Below, in pieces: positions 35,916 to 45,085 of a stretch of DNA of 64,000 bases (positions are counted from its first letter, which is position 1; each line of letters begins with the position of its first letter). The stretch covers positions 7,926 to 71,925 of the forward strand of contig JAEZGI010000045.1 in assembly GCA_023416995.1 (NCBI GenBank), in the 5' to 3' direction. The notes beneath the pieces were generated by a model. It was not told the DNA's origin. It was given only the letters and a program-made list of their open reading frames with translations, and made no database searches. The DNA is from Bacteroidota bacterium. GTDB lineage: Bacteria > Bacteroidota > Bacteroidia > Chitinophagales > Chitinophagaceae. The translations under genes and the position numbers were made by a program.

Positions 35916-37050
35916 TTATCTGATAGTTGGCGCGGGATTCGCCGGTGCAGTATTGGCTGAACGCCTGGCATCACAATCCGGAAAAAAAGTATTGATCGTT
36001 GATAAACGGAATCATATCGGCGGCAACACCTACGATTATTACAATAGCGATGGATTGCTGGTGCACAAATACGGCCCGCATATCTTCCACACAAATTCGA
36101 AAGAGATCTATCAATATCTTGGTCAGTTTACACCATGGCGACCTTACGAGCATCGCGTGCTTGCAAGCGTAGATGGTATGATGGTACCCATTCCAATCAA
36201 TCTCAATACAATCAACCAGCTTTATGGATTGAACCTTTGCTCGCATGAAGTAGATGCCTTCCTGCAGTCAAAAGCAGAAACCAAGACCAGGATACAGACC
36301 TCAGAAGATGTAGTGGTTGCTAAAGTGGGAAGAGAATTGTATGAGAAGTTCTTCAGAAACTATACTAGAAAACAATGGGATCTTGATCCTTCAGAACTCG
36401 ACGCCTCAGTAACGGCGCGTATACCTACCCGTAATAACCGTGATGATCGGTATTTCACTGATACTTACCAGGGCATGCCACTATACGGTTATACAAAGAT
36501 GTTTGAAAATATGTTATCACATCCCAATATCAAGGTGATGCTGAATACAGATTACAAAGAAATCCAAAACATCATTCCATACCGTGAAATGATCTATACA
36601 GGTCCCATCGATTATTACTTCGATTACTGTTATGGTAAACTGCCTTACAGATCCATCGAATTTAAATTTGAAACATTAGAAGCCGAACAGTTCCAGCCAA
36701 CCGGAACCGTTAACTATCCTAACGAACACCTGTACACCCGTATCACTGAATTCAAATATCTCACAGGTCAGAAACATTCCAAGACCACCGTGGTATATGA
36801 ATATCCAAAAGAAACGGGAGATCCATATTATCCTGTACCAAGACAAGAGAACGCCGAACTCTATAAAAAATACCAGGTGCTGGCAGCGGGCATGAAACGT
36901 GTACACTTTACAGGAAGACTGGCCACATACAAGTACTATAATATGGACCAGGTAGTAGCACAATCACTTAAGTTGTATAAAACGCTAACTACTCATCCTG
37001 AAAAAGATCATCATGTTAATGGAACAAAAGCAATCATCGTCCCTTCCTGA
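35902..37050 (+). CDS. glf: UDP-galactopyranose mutase
   Basis: A 382-residue flavoenzyme that converts UDP-galactopyranose to UDP-galactofuranose (EC 5.4.99.9). The FAD-binding DYLIVGAGFAGAVLAE opens the protein, followed by VDKRNHIGGNTYDYYN, VHKYGPHIFHTNSKEIYQYL, NYTRKQWDLDPSELDASV and the C-terminal FTGRLATYKYYNMDQVV. It overlaps the upstream glycosyltransferase gene by 14 nt and the downstream fusion gene by 38 nt, so all are translated from one transcript. Confidence 0.96.
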   Translation: MSMFDYLIVGAGFAGAVLAERLASQSGKKVLIVDKRNHIGGNTYDYYNSDGLLVHKYGPHIFHTNSKEIYQYLGQFTPWRPYEHRVLASVDGMMVPIPINLNTINQLYGLNLCSHEVDAFLQSKAETKTRIQTSEDVVVAKVGRELYEKFFRNYTRKQWDLDPSELDASVTARIPTRNNRDDRYFTDTYQGMPLYGYTKMFENMLSHPNIKVMLNTDYKEIQNIIPYREMIYTGPIDYYFDYCYGKLPYRSIEFKFETLEAEQFQPTGTVNYPNEHLYTRITEFKYLTGQKHSKTTVVYEYPKETGDPYYPVPRQENAELYKKYQVLAAGMKRVHFTGRLATYKYYNMDQVVAQSLKLYKTLTTHPEKDHHVNGTKAIIVPS

Positions 37051-39160
37051 GGTTTGGGGTGGAATAGAATGCACCATCAATCGTGTTGGAGACAGGTATC
37101 GCGACCAATTGGTTTCTTCGGGACATTACACGCGCGGCGACGATATCAAAGCTTTTGCAGAACTTGGAATCCGTGCCTTACGATACCCGGTACTCTGGGA
37201 AAAACATCAGCCTGAAAGGGATGGTTTTGCTGACTTCTCATGGATCGAAACGCAGTTGAATGAGATCAGGCTGCACAATATTGAACCTATTGCAGGACTG
37301 CTGCATCATGGCAGCGGTCCTGCTTTTACCAATCTCGCCGATCCCGGTTTCCCTGGCAAATTCGCTGCTTATGCGGCAGAGGTGGCGCGGAAATTTCCAT
37401 GGATAAAATATTATACCCCGGTGAACGAGCCGCTTACAACGGCAAGATTCAGCGGGCTATATGGCTTCTGGTACCCACATGCCTCCAGTGAAAAGGCGTT
37501 TTTCACGATGCTGATCAACCAGCTTAAGGGAACCGTACTTGCCATGAAGGCGATCCGTTTGGTTAATCCTCAGGCGCAGTTGGTGCAAACTGAGGATCTG
37601 TCGTATGTTCACAGTACCCCGAAGCTTGCATACCAGGCATCGTTTGAAAACAAAAGACGCTGGCTGACCACGGACCTGCTTTGCGGTCTTATCGACCACA
37701 AACATTTTTTCTGGCAATACATGGTTAATGCCGGCATACCAGCATCTGAGCTGGAATTTTTTCTGGAGAATAAATGTCCGCCCTCCGTTATCGGTTATAA
37801 CTACTACGTAACCTCCGAACGTTATCTGGATGAAAATCTAGGTGACTATCCCACAGGGGCGCATGGAGGAAACGGACGCGATCGTTATGCAGATTTTGAA
37901 GCAGTAAGAAAAGGAAAAAGTTTTGGTTTAAAAGTTCTTTTGAAACAAGCCTGGCAGCGTTATAAAATTCCACTGGCCGTAACTGAATGTCATATTAGTT
38001 GCACCCGGGAGGAACAGTTAAGATGGTTCACAGAAAACTGGGAAGTTTGTTGTGGACTTAAACGTGAAGGGCTCGATATCCGGGCAATCACCGCCTGGTC
38101 ACTGCTGGGTGCATACGACTGGAACAGCCTGCTCACACAGGAGAACCAATATTATGAACCCGGCGTTTTCGATATCAGTAATAATCACCGGCGCCCCACG
38201 GCACTGGTGAACATGCTGCAGTCAATTACAAACACCGGGTCCTATCAGAGCCACCTGCTGCAGGCTACGGGATGGTGGCATAACCAGTTAAAACCAGCCG
38301 GAATTCAATCGCCTGAGACTATGTCGCCAGTAATGATCATCGGTAAGACCGGTACCCTCGGTGCAGCTTTTCAAAGGATCTGTGAAATACGGTCACTGAG
38401 TTATGTTTCATTAACAAGACAGGATGTAAACATTCTTGATGAAGCAAGCATACGACAGGCGGTTGAACAATATAAGCCCTGGGCAATAGTAAATGCAACA
38501 GGTTTTGTTCGCGTGGATGAAGCGGAACAAAATCAACACGAATGTTTTAGCGTAAACGCTGTGGCACCTGCTTTAATGGCAAAGGTAGCGAGTGAATATG
38601 GGATCGGTTTTGTGAGTTTCAGTTCAGATCTTGTTTTCAATGGAAATAAAAATTCACCTTATACCGAAGAAGATCTGGCGCTGCCATTAAACATTTATGG
38701 TGAGAGCAAAGCAAAAGGCGAAATCATGATCCTCGAAGCAAACGCTGCATCACTCGTAGTACGAACCAGCGCATTCTTTGGTCCATGGGACAAATACAAT
38801 TTTGTTTACGCGGTGCTCAATGCAGTTAAAACCGGTCAGCCTATGGAAATACCCGACGATGTATTGATATCGCCAACCTATGTACCTGATCTTTGTCATG
38901 CAGCAATGGATCTTTTAATTGACCAGGAAAAAGGGATTTGGCACATCAGTAATTCCGGCACTACCAGTTGGGCAGATTTCGGCGGCATTATTGCAGCAAA
39001 AGCCGGGTATAGTGCTTCGCCGCTGATCGCAAAACCGTCCTTTGAAATGTGTTGGAAGGCCAGGCGGCCCTTGTACAGCGTGCTTGAAAGCGGGAAGGGG
39101 ATCAAACTTCCGGCTTTTCACGACGCACTTGACAGATATTTTGAACATCGCATCGTCTAA
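37013..39160 (+). CDS. Fusion of GH1-like glycosidase domain and RmlD-type sugar-nucleotide reductase
   Basis: A 715-residue two-domain protein. Residues ~10-420 resemble a GH1-type (beta/alpha)8 barrel: acid/base Glu139 in TPVNEPLTTARFS and a nucleophile candidate Glu325 in LAVTECHIS, with ITAWSLLGAYDWNSLL between barrel ends. Residues ~438-715 are an RmlD-type SDR: IIGKTGTLGAAF, NATGFVRVDEAE, FSSDLVFNG, and YGESKAKGE (Tyr near residue 561). RmlD reduces dTDP-4-keto-rhamnose, but here the sugar nucleotide is not known. The start at 37013 overlaps glf by 38 nt (an ATG at 37019 is also possible). I know the two halves only as separate families. Confidence 0.85.
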   Translation: MLMEQKQSSSLPEVWGGIECTINRVGDRYRDQLVSSGHYTRGDDIKAFAELGIRALRYPVLWEKHQPERDGFADFSWIETQLNEIRLHNIEPIAGLLHHGSGPAFTNLADPGFPGKFAAYAAEVARKFPWIKYYTPVNEPLTTARFSGLYGFWYPHASSEKAFFTMLINQLKGTVLAMKAIRLVNPQAQLVQTEDLSYVHSTPKLAYQASFENKRRWLTTDLLCGLIDHKHFFWQYMVNAGIPASELEFFLENKCPPSVIGYNYYVTSERYLDENLGDYPTGAHGGNGRDRYADFEAVRKGKSFGLKVLLKQAWQRYKIPLAVTECHISCTREEQLRWFTENWEVCCGLKREGLDIRAITAWSLLGAYDWNSLLTQENQYYEPGVFDISNNHRRPTALVNMLQSITNTGSYQSHLLQATGWWHNQLKPAGIQSPETMSPVMIIGKTGTLGAAFQRICEIRSLSYVSLTRQDVNILDEASIRQAVEQYKPWAIVNATGFVRVDEAEQNQHECFSVNAVAPALMAKVASEYGIGFVSFSSDLVFNGNKNSPYTEEDLALPLNIYGESKAKGEIMILEANAASLVVRTSAFFGPWDKYNFVYAVLNAVKTGQPMEIPDDVLISPTYVPDLCHAAMDLLIDQEKGIWHISNSGTTSWADFGGIIAAKAGYSASPLIAKPSFEMCWKARRPLYSVLESGKGIKLPAFHDALDRYFEHRIV

Positions 39161-39175
39161 AATTGACAACCCCAT

Positions 39176-40384
39176 ATGGCAGGAAATAAGTTCATGTTCT
39201 CGACAGGCATTGAAAACAGCTATCCGACAATTATGCTACCCAACGGACAAACGAAACGGGTAGATGAAATGGAAAAGTGTAAACACTATACCTATTGGAA
39301 GGAAGATTTCAGACTGGTAAAAGAATTAGGTATTGAATTTCTTCGGTATGGTCCACAATATTATAATACCCACATCGGGCCCGGGCAATACGACTGGTCA
39401 TTCATTGATGAAGCAATGGCTGAGTTGAAACGATTGCACATCACACCCATTATTGATCTTTGTCACTTCGGCGTACCCGACTGGCTGGGCAACTTTCAAA
39501 ACCCTGACTTTCCGCATTATTTTGCAGAGTTTGCCAAAGCCTTTGCGCGCAGGTTTCCTGAACAACACCTGTATACACCCATCAACGAAATTTTTATTAC
39601 AGCTATGTTCTCGGCCCAATACGGCTGGTGGAACGAGCGACTGCAGTCCGACCGTGCTTTTGTTACGGCCCTTAAACATTTGTGCAAAGGGAATGTGATG
39701 GCGATGCAGAGTATTTTGAAGATACAGCCTGAAGCTACGTTTATTCAAAGCGAGTCTTCTGAATACTTCCACGCCATGGATCCTGATGCAGTTCCGCGCG
39801 CACGGTTCCTTAATCAAAAAAGATTTCTTTCACTGGATCTTACTTATGGGTATCCATTGAACGTGACCATGTATGAATACCTGTTATCAAATGGTATGTC
39901 GCGTTATGAATATGACTGGTTTATTCAAAACCAGGTAAAGGCGCGTTGTATCATGGGCAATGATTATTATGTAACCAATGAACACCTTGTTTTTCCCGAC
40001 GGGCATACCCAGGCTGCGGGTGAGATATTTGGGTATTATGTGATAACAAGTCAGTATTACAGGAGATACAAGTTGCCCATCATGCATACCGAAACGAATA
40101 TTCGCATGCCCGCATGCAAAGAATGGTTACTTAAACAATGGGCGAATGTTCACCGGTTGAAACATGATGGTATTCCAATCATTGGTTTTACCTGGTACAG
40201 CCTGACGCACCAGGTTGATTGGGACTCGGCACTGCGCGATGATGCAGGGAATGTAAACGAATTGGGATTGTATGATCTCGACCGGAAAATAATGCCCGTT
40301 GGCGAAGCTTATAAAACGCTCATTCAACAATGGAAAGAGATCCTGAACGAAGAAAGTTATGGATTGACCTTCGATAACTGGTAG
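39176..40384 (+). CDS. GH1-like glycosidase domain protein
   Basis: A 402-residue protein related to the N-terminal half of its neighbour. Acid/base Glu138 is in YTPINEIFITAMFS and a nucleophile candidate Glu306 in IMHTETNIR. ITGxxWYSL-like FTWYSLTHQVDWDSAL matches the same position in the fusion protein. It may be a beta-glycosidase, or a divergent GH1-like protein acting on the product of the operon. It starts 15 bp after the fusion gene and ends the operon at a strong terminator. Confidence 0.8.
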   Translation: MAGNKFMFSTGIENSYPTIMLPNGQTKRVDEMEKCKHYTYWKEDFRLVKELGIEFLRYGPQYYNTHIGPGQYDWSFIDEAMAELKRLHITPIIDLCHFGVPDWLGNFQNPDFPHYFAEFAKAFARRFPEQHLYTPINEIFITAMFSAQYGWWNERLQSDRAFVTALKHLCKGNVMAMQSILKIQPEATFIQSESSEYFHAMDPDAVPRARFLNQKRFLSLDLTYGYPLNVTMYEYLLSNGMSRYEYDWFIQNQVKARCIMGNDYYVTNEHLVFPDGHTQAAGEIFGYYVITSQYYRRYKLPIMHTETNIRMPACKEWLLKQWANVHRLKHDGIPIIGFTWYSLTHQVDWDSALRDDAGNVNELGLYDLDRKIMPVGEAYKTLIQQWKEILNEESYGLTFDNW

Positions 40385-40400
40385 ATGAAGTTATAACACT

Positions 40401-40438
40401 AAAAAGAGGCTGTTTCTATGATGAATCAGCCTCTTTTT
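40401..40438 (+). terminator. Strong intrinsic terminator of the glf operon
   Basis: AAAAAGAGGCTG (40401-40412) and CAGCCTCTTTTT (40427-40438) form a perfect 12-bp stem with a 14-base loop. The A-run before and T-run after make it able to work in both directions. It is 16 bp after the operon's last stop. Confidence 0.9.
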
Positions 40439-40911
40439 AATAGCGTCCCTTACGGAACAGTCATTTAATGACGCCCGGGGTCCGCATTATCTGACAAAAG
40501 GTTTATTCTGTTTGATGATATCGGCAGTAAATAGGCTAAACAGGCGGCACGCACTGAGGTGATCGGCATTATCTTGTTCCGGTCGGCCTCTTTCAGCTGA
40601 GGCTGTCTCCATGTAAGGAAATATTTCCTTCGTATTCACCGACTTCCGGATTATCACTTTTTTCACTGTGCGCGTTACATTTTCCATGTTTAACGATTTA
40701 ATCATGTGCTTCAATTTTTGTGCCCTGCAAAATGGCGGATATGTAATATGGGTGCGGCTCGGGATGTTGTGGGGAAGAGCAATGAAGTTACATTAAAAAA
40801 AGTCAAATCCGTAGACAAGTTGTGGAAAACCTGCCGGCAGATAAGCATTTTCAGTGGCATATCCTTTGTAATCGTCTGAGGTACTTCATACTAAAAAAAA
40901 TCAAATAATTT
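40439..40911. other. 473-bp region without a convincing gene
   Basis: A minus-strand frame of 75 codons (40487-40714) starts with TTG and has no recognisable content or ribosome binding site, so I do not call it. The part before 40912 should hold the promoter of the YciE-like gene. Confidence 0.55.
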
Positions 40912-41574
40912 ATGGCAACTACAAAAACCGCTGGCAAATCTGCCGGCAAAGCTGCATCTGCGGGTGCTGGCTCAAAATCCGCGGCTGCAAATACTACTGC
41001 AGCAGCAAAAAAATCCGCTGCCAGGCCCACTGGAATGGCACAGGGGAACACCCAGTTGGAAAAGTATTTCCATGACGCGTTGAAAGACATTTACTGGGCC
41101 GAGAAACATCTTACAAAGGCATTGCCGAAAATGCGGAAAGCGGCCACTACAGATCAATTGAAAGCCGCGATCGAAACACATATTGCCCAGACCCAGGAAC
41201 ATATCAGCCGGGTTGAGCAGGTGTTTGAGATGATTGGTAAGAAAGCCCAGGCAAAAAAATGTGAAGCGATGGAAGGTCTCGTGAAAGAAGGCGAGTCGAT
41301 CGTGGAGGAAACTGAAAGTGGCAGCATGACCCGTGATGTTGGTATCATCATGGCGGCACAAAAGGTTGAACACTATGAAATTGCAACTTATGGTGGCCTC
41401 GTTCAACTGGCCCGTACTATGGGTTTAGAAGATGCGGCAGGTATTTTGGCTCAGACCCTTGAGGAAGAAAAGCAAACTGATGCCGGTCTTACAGAGATAG
41501 CAGAAAATAATATCAATTGGGAAGCAGAACAGGAAGAAGCAACAGAAGACGAGGAGGAGGAAGACGAAGAATAA
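40912..41574 (+). CDS. YciE/DUF892 ferritin-like protein with histone-like and acidic tails
   Basis: A 220-residue protein. Residues ~45-200 match the DUF892 (YciE/YciF) ferritin-like four-helix domain: QLEKYFHDALKDIYWAEKHLTKALPKMRKAA, IAQTQEHISRVEQVFEMIG and VEHYEIATYGGLVQLAR with the expected Glu and His metal-ligand candidates. It has a ~42-residue N-terminal Lys/Ala/Ser-rich tail similar to histone H1-type tails and an acidic C-terminal tail (EEATEDEEEEDEE). YciE proteins are stress-related. The basic tail suggests DNA binding, the acidic tail perhaps regulation. A terminator follows. Confidence 0.88.
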   Translation: MATTKTAGKSAGKAASAGAGSKSAAANTTAAAKKSAARPTGMAQGNTQLEKYFHDALKDIYWAEKHLTKALPKMRKAATTDQLKAAIETHIAQTQEHISRVEQVFEMIGKKAQAKKCEAMEGLVKEGESIVEETESGSMTRDVGIIMAAQKVEHYEIATYGGLVQLARTMGLEDAAGILAQTLEEEKQTDAGLTEIAENNINWEAEQEEATEDEEEEDEE

Positions 41575-41612
41575 CCCTTCGATTTATTAGAAACTCATGA
41601 TACGGGTTCTCG

Positions 41613-41647
41613 AAAAAGGGGCGCATTCACAATGGCCCCTTTTTTTT
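41613..41647 (+). terminator. Intrinsic terminator after YciE-like gene
   Basis: AAAAAGGGGC (41613-41622) pairs with GCCCCTTTTT (41635-41644), followed by more T. It lies inside the in-frame upstream extension of the next gene, which argues against the start at 41597 and for the ATG at 41690. Confidence 0.85.
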
Positions 41648-41689
41648 AGGTTGGATGGAAAGCCATTCCCGGCCGTTAACAAGTTCACT

Positions 41690-43501
41690 ATGGCAAACGC
41701 TATCAGCTTCGGCTCCCGGTATGAACAGGTTACGAACGCTCTGCCTCAGTTGATCTGGGAAACAGACGCAAAAGGTGATGCAATTGTTTGTAACAAGTCA
41801 TGGTTCGAATACACTGGTTTTACAGCAGAGCAGTCACGGGGGAAGGGGTGGATGTCCATACTTCACCCCGATGATGCTCATTTGATGGCTACCTGGCCGG
41901 AAACAAATGCACTAAATTCAACCATCAGCCGAAAGGCGAGTCTTCGTAAATATGACGGTTCGTTTCAAATGCATGATATCCGGATAATAAGGCTTACTGA
42001 TGAAAATCAGCAAACAAAAGGCTGGGTTTGCATTGCGGAGCTTTCAACAGAAACAGAGGATGAGTTACAGAAACGATCAGCGCTTCTTCAAACGATCTTT
42101 GAAACGGCAGTGGACTTTGCGATAATAACACTCGATGAAAATGGCCTTATTGTAGACTGGAACAGTGGTGCGGAAAACCTGTTTGGTTATACGCGTGAAG
42201 AAGCACTTGGGCAACATTCCGAGATCATTTTTACTGAGGAGGATCGGCTTGGGGGAATACCGGCAGCCGAGATGCGGATGGCACGTGAAACCGGGCATGC
42301 GAAAGATGAACGCTGGCATTTAAGAAAAGATGGGTCAAGATTTTTCATGAGTGGGGTGATGTCGCCAATGACCGGCAACACTATCAAAGGATTTGTGAAG
42401 ATCACGCGTGATATAACTGATCGCAAACTTTCGGAAGAAGCGCTTTTACTTACTGAACAAACCAAAACTTTAGCGCTCCAGGGTGGACGCATGGGGGAGT
42501 GGAGCCTGGATGTGGTAACCCAGGTATTTGAAGGAAACGAACAATGCAGCAGAATTATCGGTCTTGAACCAGCAAAGCGGAAAATCAGTGTCGAGGAAGG
42601 CACCTCGCTGGTGCATCCCGATGATCGTGATGTTGTTGTGGAAGCGCTTGGCACTGCTTTAAAGGGCCTTAATATTTTCCATACGGAATGTCGCATTATA
42701 GATAGCGCCACCGGAGGCTACAGGTGGATCAGTTGTTATGGAAGAGTGATTGCGCATGAAAAGGATGAGCCCGTAAGGATGATTGGTGTGATGTATGATA
42801 TTACGGACCGCAAACAACTTGAAAGACAAAAAGAAGATTTCATTAGCATAGCCAGCCATGAACTGCGATCACCCGTAACAAGTATTAAAGCTTACACCGA
42901 ATTATTGCATGAAAACCTCGCAAAAGGAACCGATCATTTAAAAAGTATTGAACTCACGGGTAAACTTGGAACGCAGGTTGAACGGCTCAAAAAACTGATT
43001 TACAGTTTACTTGACTATTCAAATCTTGGTGAACTTCGGATGCGCTTGTTTCCCGAGCGGTTTGACATTAATCAGTTGATCAGTGAGGTCATTTCAGGGT
43101 TCCAGGCAAATCCATCAAAACATTATATAACCTGGAAACCTCACCCAACTGCTGAGGTTCATGCTGATCGTGACCGCATCCGACAGGTGGTGGATAACCT
43201 TTTGACAAATGCAATAAAATATTCACCAGCAGCATCTGAAATAATAGTTACTACCCGTGACCAGTTAGATCATGTAGAAGTATCAATCCGTGATTTTGGA
43301 CCAGGTATTCCCCTGGATGTTCAGGCCCGTGTATTTGAACGTTTTTTCCGGGTTTCGGATCATGTGCAACAACATAATCACGGTCTTGGACTCGGGTTGT
43401 ATATCTCTTCAGAAATTATAAGGCATCATTTCGGAACAATACATGTTGAAAACGGCCCGGGGGGTGGATCTGTTTTTATTTTTACGCTTCCATACTCCTG
43501 A
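41690..43501 (+). CDS. PAS-domain sensor histidine kinase (soluble)
   Basis: About 603 residues from the ATG at 41690; the frame is open back to 41597 but that part is a terminator. Three PAS domains are visible: ~10-130 (QLIWETDAKGDAIVCNKSWFEYTG), ~135-260 (IITLDENGLIVDWNSGAENLFGYTREEALG, ending in KGFVKITRDITDRK) and ~262-385 (ending MYDITDRKQLE). HisKA follows with His390 (SIASHELRSPVTS) and then HATPase_c (NLLTNAIKYSPAAS, GPGIP, GLGLGLYISSEII). No membrane helix, so it senses a cytoplasmic signal. A receiver protein gene follows 55 bp later. Confidence 0.92.
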   Translation: MANAISFGSRYEQVTNALPQLIWETDAKGDAIVCNKSWFEYTGFTAEQSRGKGWMSILHPDDAHLMATWPETNALNSTISRKASLRKYDGSFQMHDIRIIRLTDENQQTKGWVCIAELSTETEDELQKRSALLQTIFETAVDFAIITLDENGLIVDWNSGAENLFGYTREEALGQHSEIIFTEEDRLGGIPAAEMRMARETGHAKDERWHLRKDGSRFFMSGVMSPMTGNTIKGFVKITRDITDRKLSEEALLLTEQTKTLALQGGRMGEWSLDVVTQVFEGNEQCSRIIGLEPAKRKISVEEGTSLVHPDDRDVVVEALGTALKGLNIFHTECRIIDSATGGYRWISCYGRVIAHEKDEPVRMIGVMYDITDRKQLERQKEDFISIASHELRSPVTSIKAYTELLHENLAKGTDHLKSIELTGKLGTQVERLKKLIYSLLDYSNLGELRMRLFPERFDINQLISEVISGFQANPSKHYITWKPHPTAEVHADRDRIRQVVDNLLTNAIKYSPAASEIIVTTRDQLDHVEVSIRDFGPGIPLDVQARVFERFFRVSDHVQQHNHGLGLGLYISSEIIRHHFGTIHVENGPGGGSVFIFTLPYS

Positions 43502-43556
43502 TGCACCGGTTCAAAATTTGTAGAAATGGAGGCGTGTCACGGAAAATTTACCAGGC

Positions 43557-43925
43557 ATGAAAAAAGTTATGATAATTGAAGACGATGAAGCAATCAGCGA
43601 TATTCTATCCATCATACTTACGAATGAAGGATATCTTGTGGTATCTGGTAAGGGAAACGAGTTGATGATGACAACATCGGGATTAAGCCTGCCTGATCTG
43701 TTTCTGATTGACAGAAATTTACCTGGCATTGACGGCATTGCGATTTGTCGCACGCTGAAATCAGATCCCGCTACGCAACACATACCGGTAGTGATGATAT
43801 CTGCAAATCATAGCTTTATCAAACCTGCGGCTGCAGCCGGCGCAGATGCCTGTATTCCAAAACCTTTTTCCAGACAGGAGCTGCTTGAAACCGTCGGCCA
43901 GTTTTGCGGTACCCCGACGGATTAA
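43557..43925 (+). CDS. Single-domain response regulator (receiver only)
   Basis: A 122-residue CheY-type receiver: acidic pocket EDDE, phosphoacceptor Asp52 in FLIDRNLPG, Ser in MISANHS and Lys in PKPFSRQELL. No output domain. It probably receives phosphate from the preceding PAS kinase and acts through protein contact or a phosphorelay. Confidence 0.9.
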   Translation: MKKVMIIEDDEAISDILSIILTNEGYLVVSGKGNELMMTTSGLSLPDLFLIDRNLPGIDGIAICRTLKSDPATQHIPVVMISANHSFIKPAAAAGADACIPKPFSRQELLETVGQFCGTPTD

Positions 43926-44012
43926 AGAGACGAAAAGCTGATAAGATTTTCAAATCCTGTTGTGTTATTTTCGTAAGTTTCGGGCATATTTTTCTGGTTA
44001 AAGGCATTACAT

Positions 44013-45077
44013 ATGAGATCTGTTATTAAAGGAACCGGGAGCTATATCCCGGGCGAAATTGTGGAAAATAGTTTTTTTGCCGCACATGATTTCTATGATG
44101 ACAAACATCAAAAGATCGTGGGAGCTGCCGGTGAGATCGTACGCAAGTTTGAGAAAGTAACAGGTATTTATGCCAGGCGATATGCAAAGCCCGATCTTAA
44201 TGCCTCTGATATGGCTACTGAAGCTGCTAAGCTTGCCATTCGGGATGCAGCTATAGATCCCGAAACAATCGACCAGATCATCGTTGCACACAATTTTGGT
44301 GATGTAACTGTTGATACTATCCAGTCTGAAGCAGTTCCTGCAATTGCATCACGGGTTAAACGTGCGCTCAATATCAACAATCCCGCCTGCATTGCATTCG
44401 ATCTTTTGTTTGGTTGTCCGGGCTGGATCCAGGGCGTAATACAGGCTGATTGTTTTATTCGCTCCGGTATGGCTTCTACCTGCCTGGTTATTGGTACTGA
44501 AACCCTGAGCCGTGTGATAGATAAGTCGGACCGCGACAGCATGATCTTTAGTGATGGGGCGGGGGCGGTCATCCTGCAAAAGGGTAACGACGATCAGTCT
44601 GGTGTTTTGGGTTCAGTATCCCACTCATATTGCCTGGAGGAGTTAAACTTTATTCATATGGATAAAGCAAATTTTCCAGACTCAGATCCCAGGGTGCGCT
44701 TTATGAAAATGGCCGGACGTAAGGTGTATGAATTTGCTTTGTCAAAAGTTCCTGCCGCTATGAAGCAATGCATGGATACGTGCAATGTGCCAATCGATTC
44801 CCTGAAAAAAATCTTCATACACCAGGCGAATGAAAAAATGGATGTTGCCATCGTAAAAGCTTTTTATGCTTTGTATGACAGGACCGAATTACCAGAAGCC
44901 ATTCTTCCGATGAATATTCATGAGCTGGGTAACAGCTCAGTGGCCACTGTTCCAACCTTGCTTGATATGGTTAGAAACAACCAGATTGAGGGTCATAGCT
45001 TACATGCAGGTGATATTATTTTGCTTGCTTCAGTTGGTGCAGGAATGAATATCAATGCGGTTTGCTACAAGGTGTAA
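44013..45077 (+). CDS. 3-oxoacyl-ACP synthase III (KAS III/FabH-like)
   Basis: A 354-residue condensing enzyme. The triad is Cys135 in LLFGCPGWIQG, His270 in FIHQANEKM and Asn307 in HELGNSSVATVP. KAS III starts fatty acid synthesis by joining acetyl-CoA or branched acyl-CoA with malonyl-ACP. The protein is somewhat longer than housekeeping FabH (about 320-335 residues) and there are no fab genes nearby, so it may be a paralog for a special acyl chain. It stands alone after the receiver gene. Confidence 0.88.
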   Translation: MRSVIKGTGSYIPGEIVENSFFAAHDFYDDKHQKIVGAAGEIVRKFEKVTGIYARRYAKPDLNASDMATEAAKLAIRDAAIDPETIDQIIVAHNFGDVTVDTIQSEAVPAIASRVKRALNINNPACIAFDLLFGCPGWIQGVIQADCFIRSGMASTCLVIGTETLSRVIDKSDRDSMIFSDGAGAVILQKGNDDQSGVLGSVSHSYCLEELNFIHMDKANFPDSDPRVRFMKMAGRKVYEFALSKVPAAMKQCMDTCNVPIDSLKKIFIHQANEKMDVAIVKAFYALYDRTELPEAILPMNIHELGNSSVATVPTLLDMVRNNQIEGHSLHAGDIILLASVGAGMNINAVCYKV

Positions 45078-45085
45078 AGATGATT

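Noticed and set aside
40487..40714. Minus-strand frame of 75 codons in the gap after the glf operon
   Set aside because: TTG start, no ribosome binding site, no recognisable sequence; could be chance.
41597..41689. N-terminal extension of the PAS kinase
   Set aside because: This part contains the intrinsic terminator 41613-41647; the ATG at 41690 is at the usual distance before the first PAS domain.
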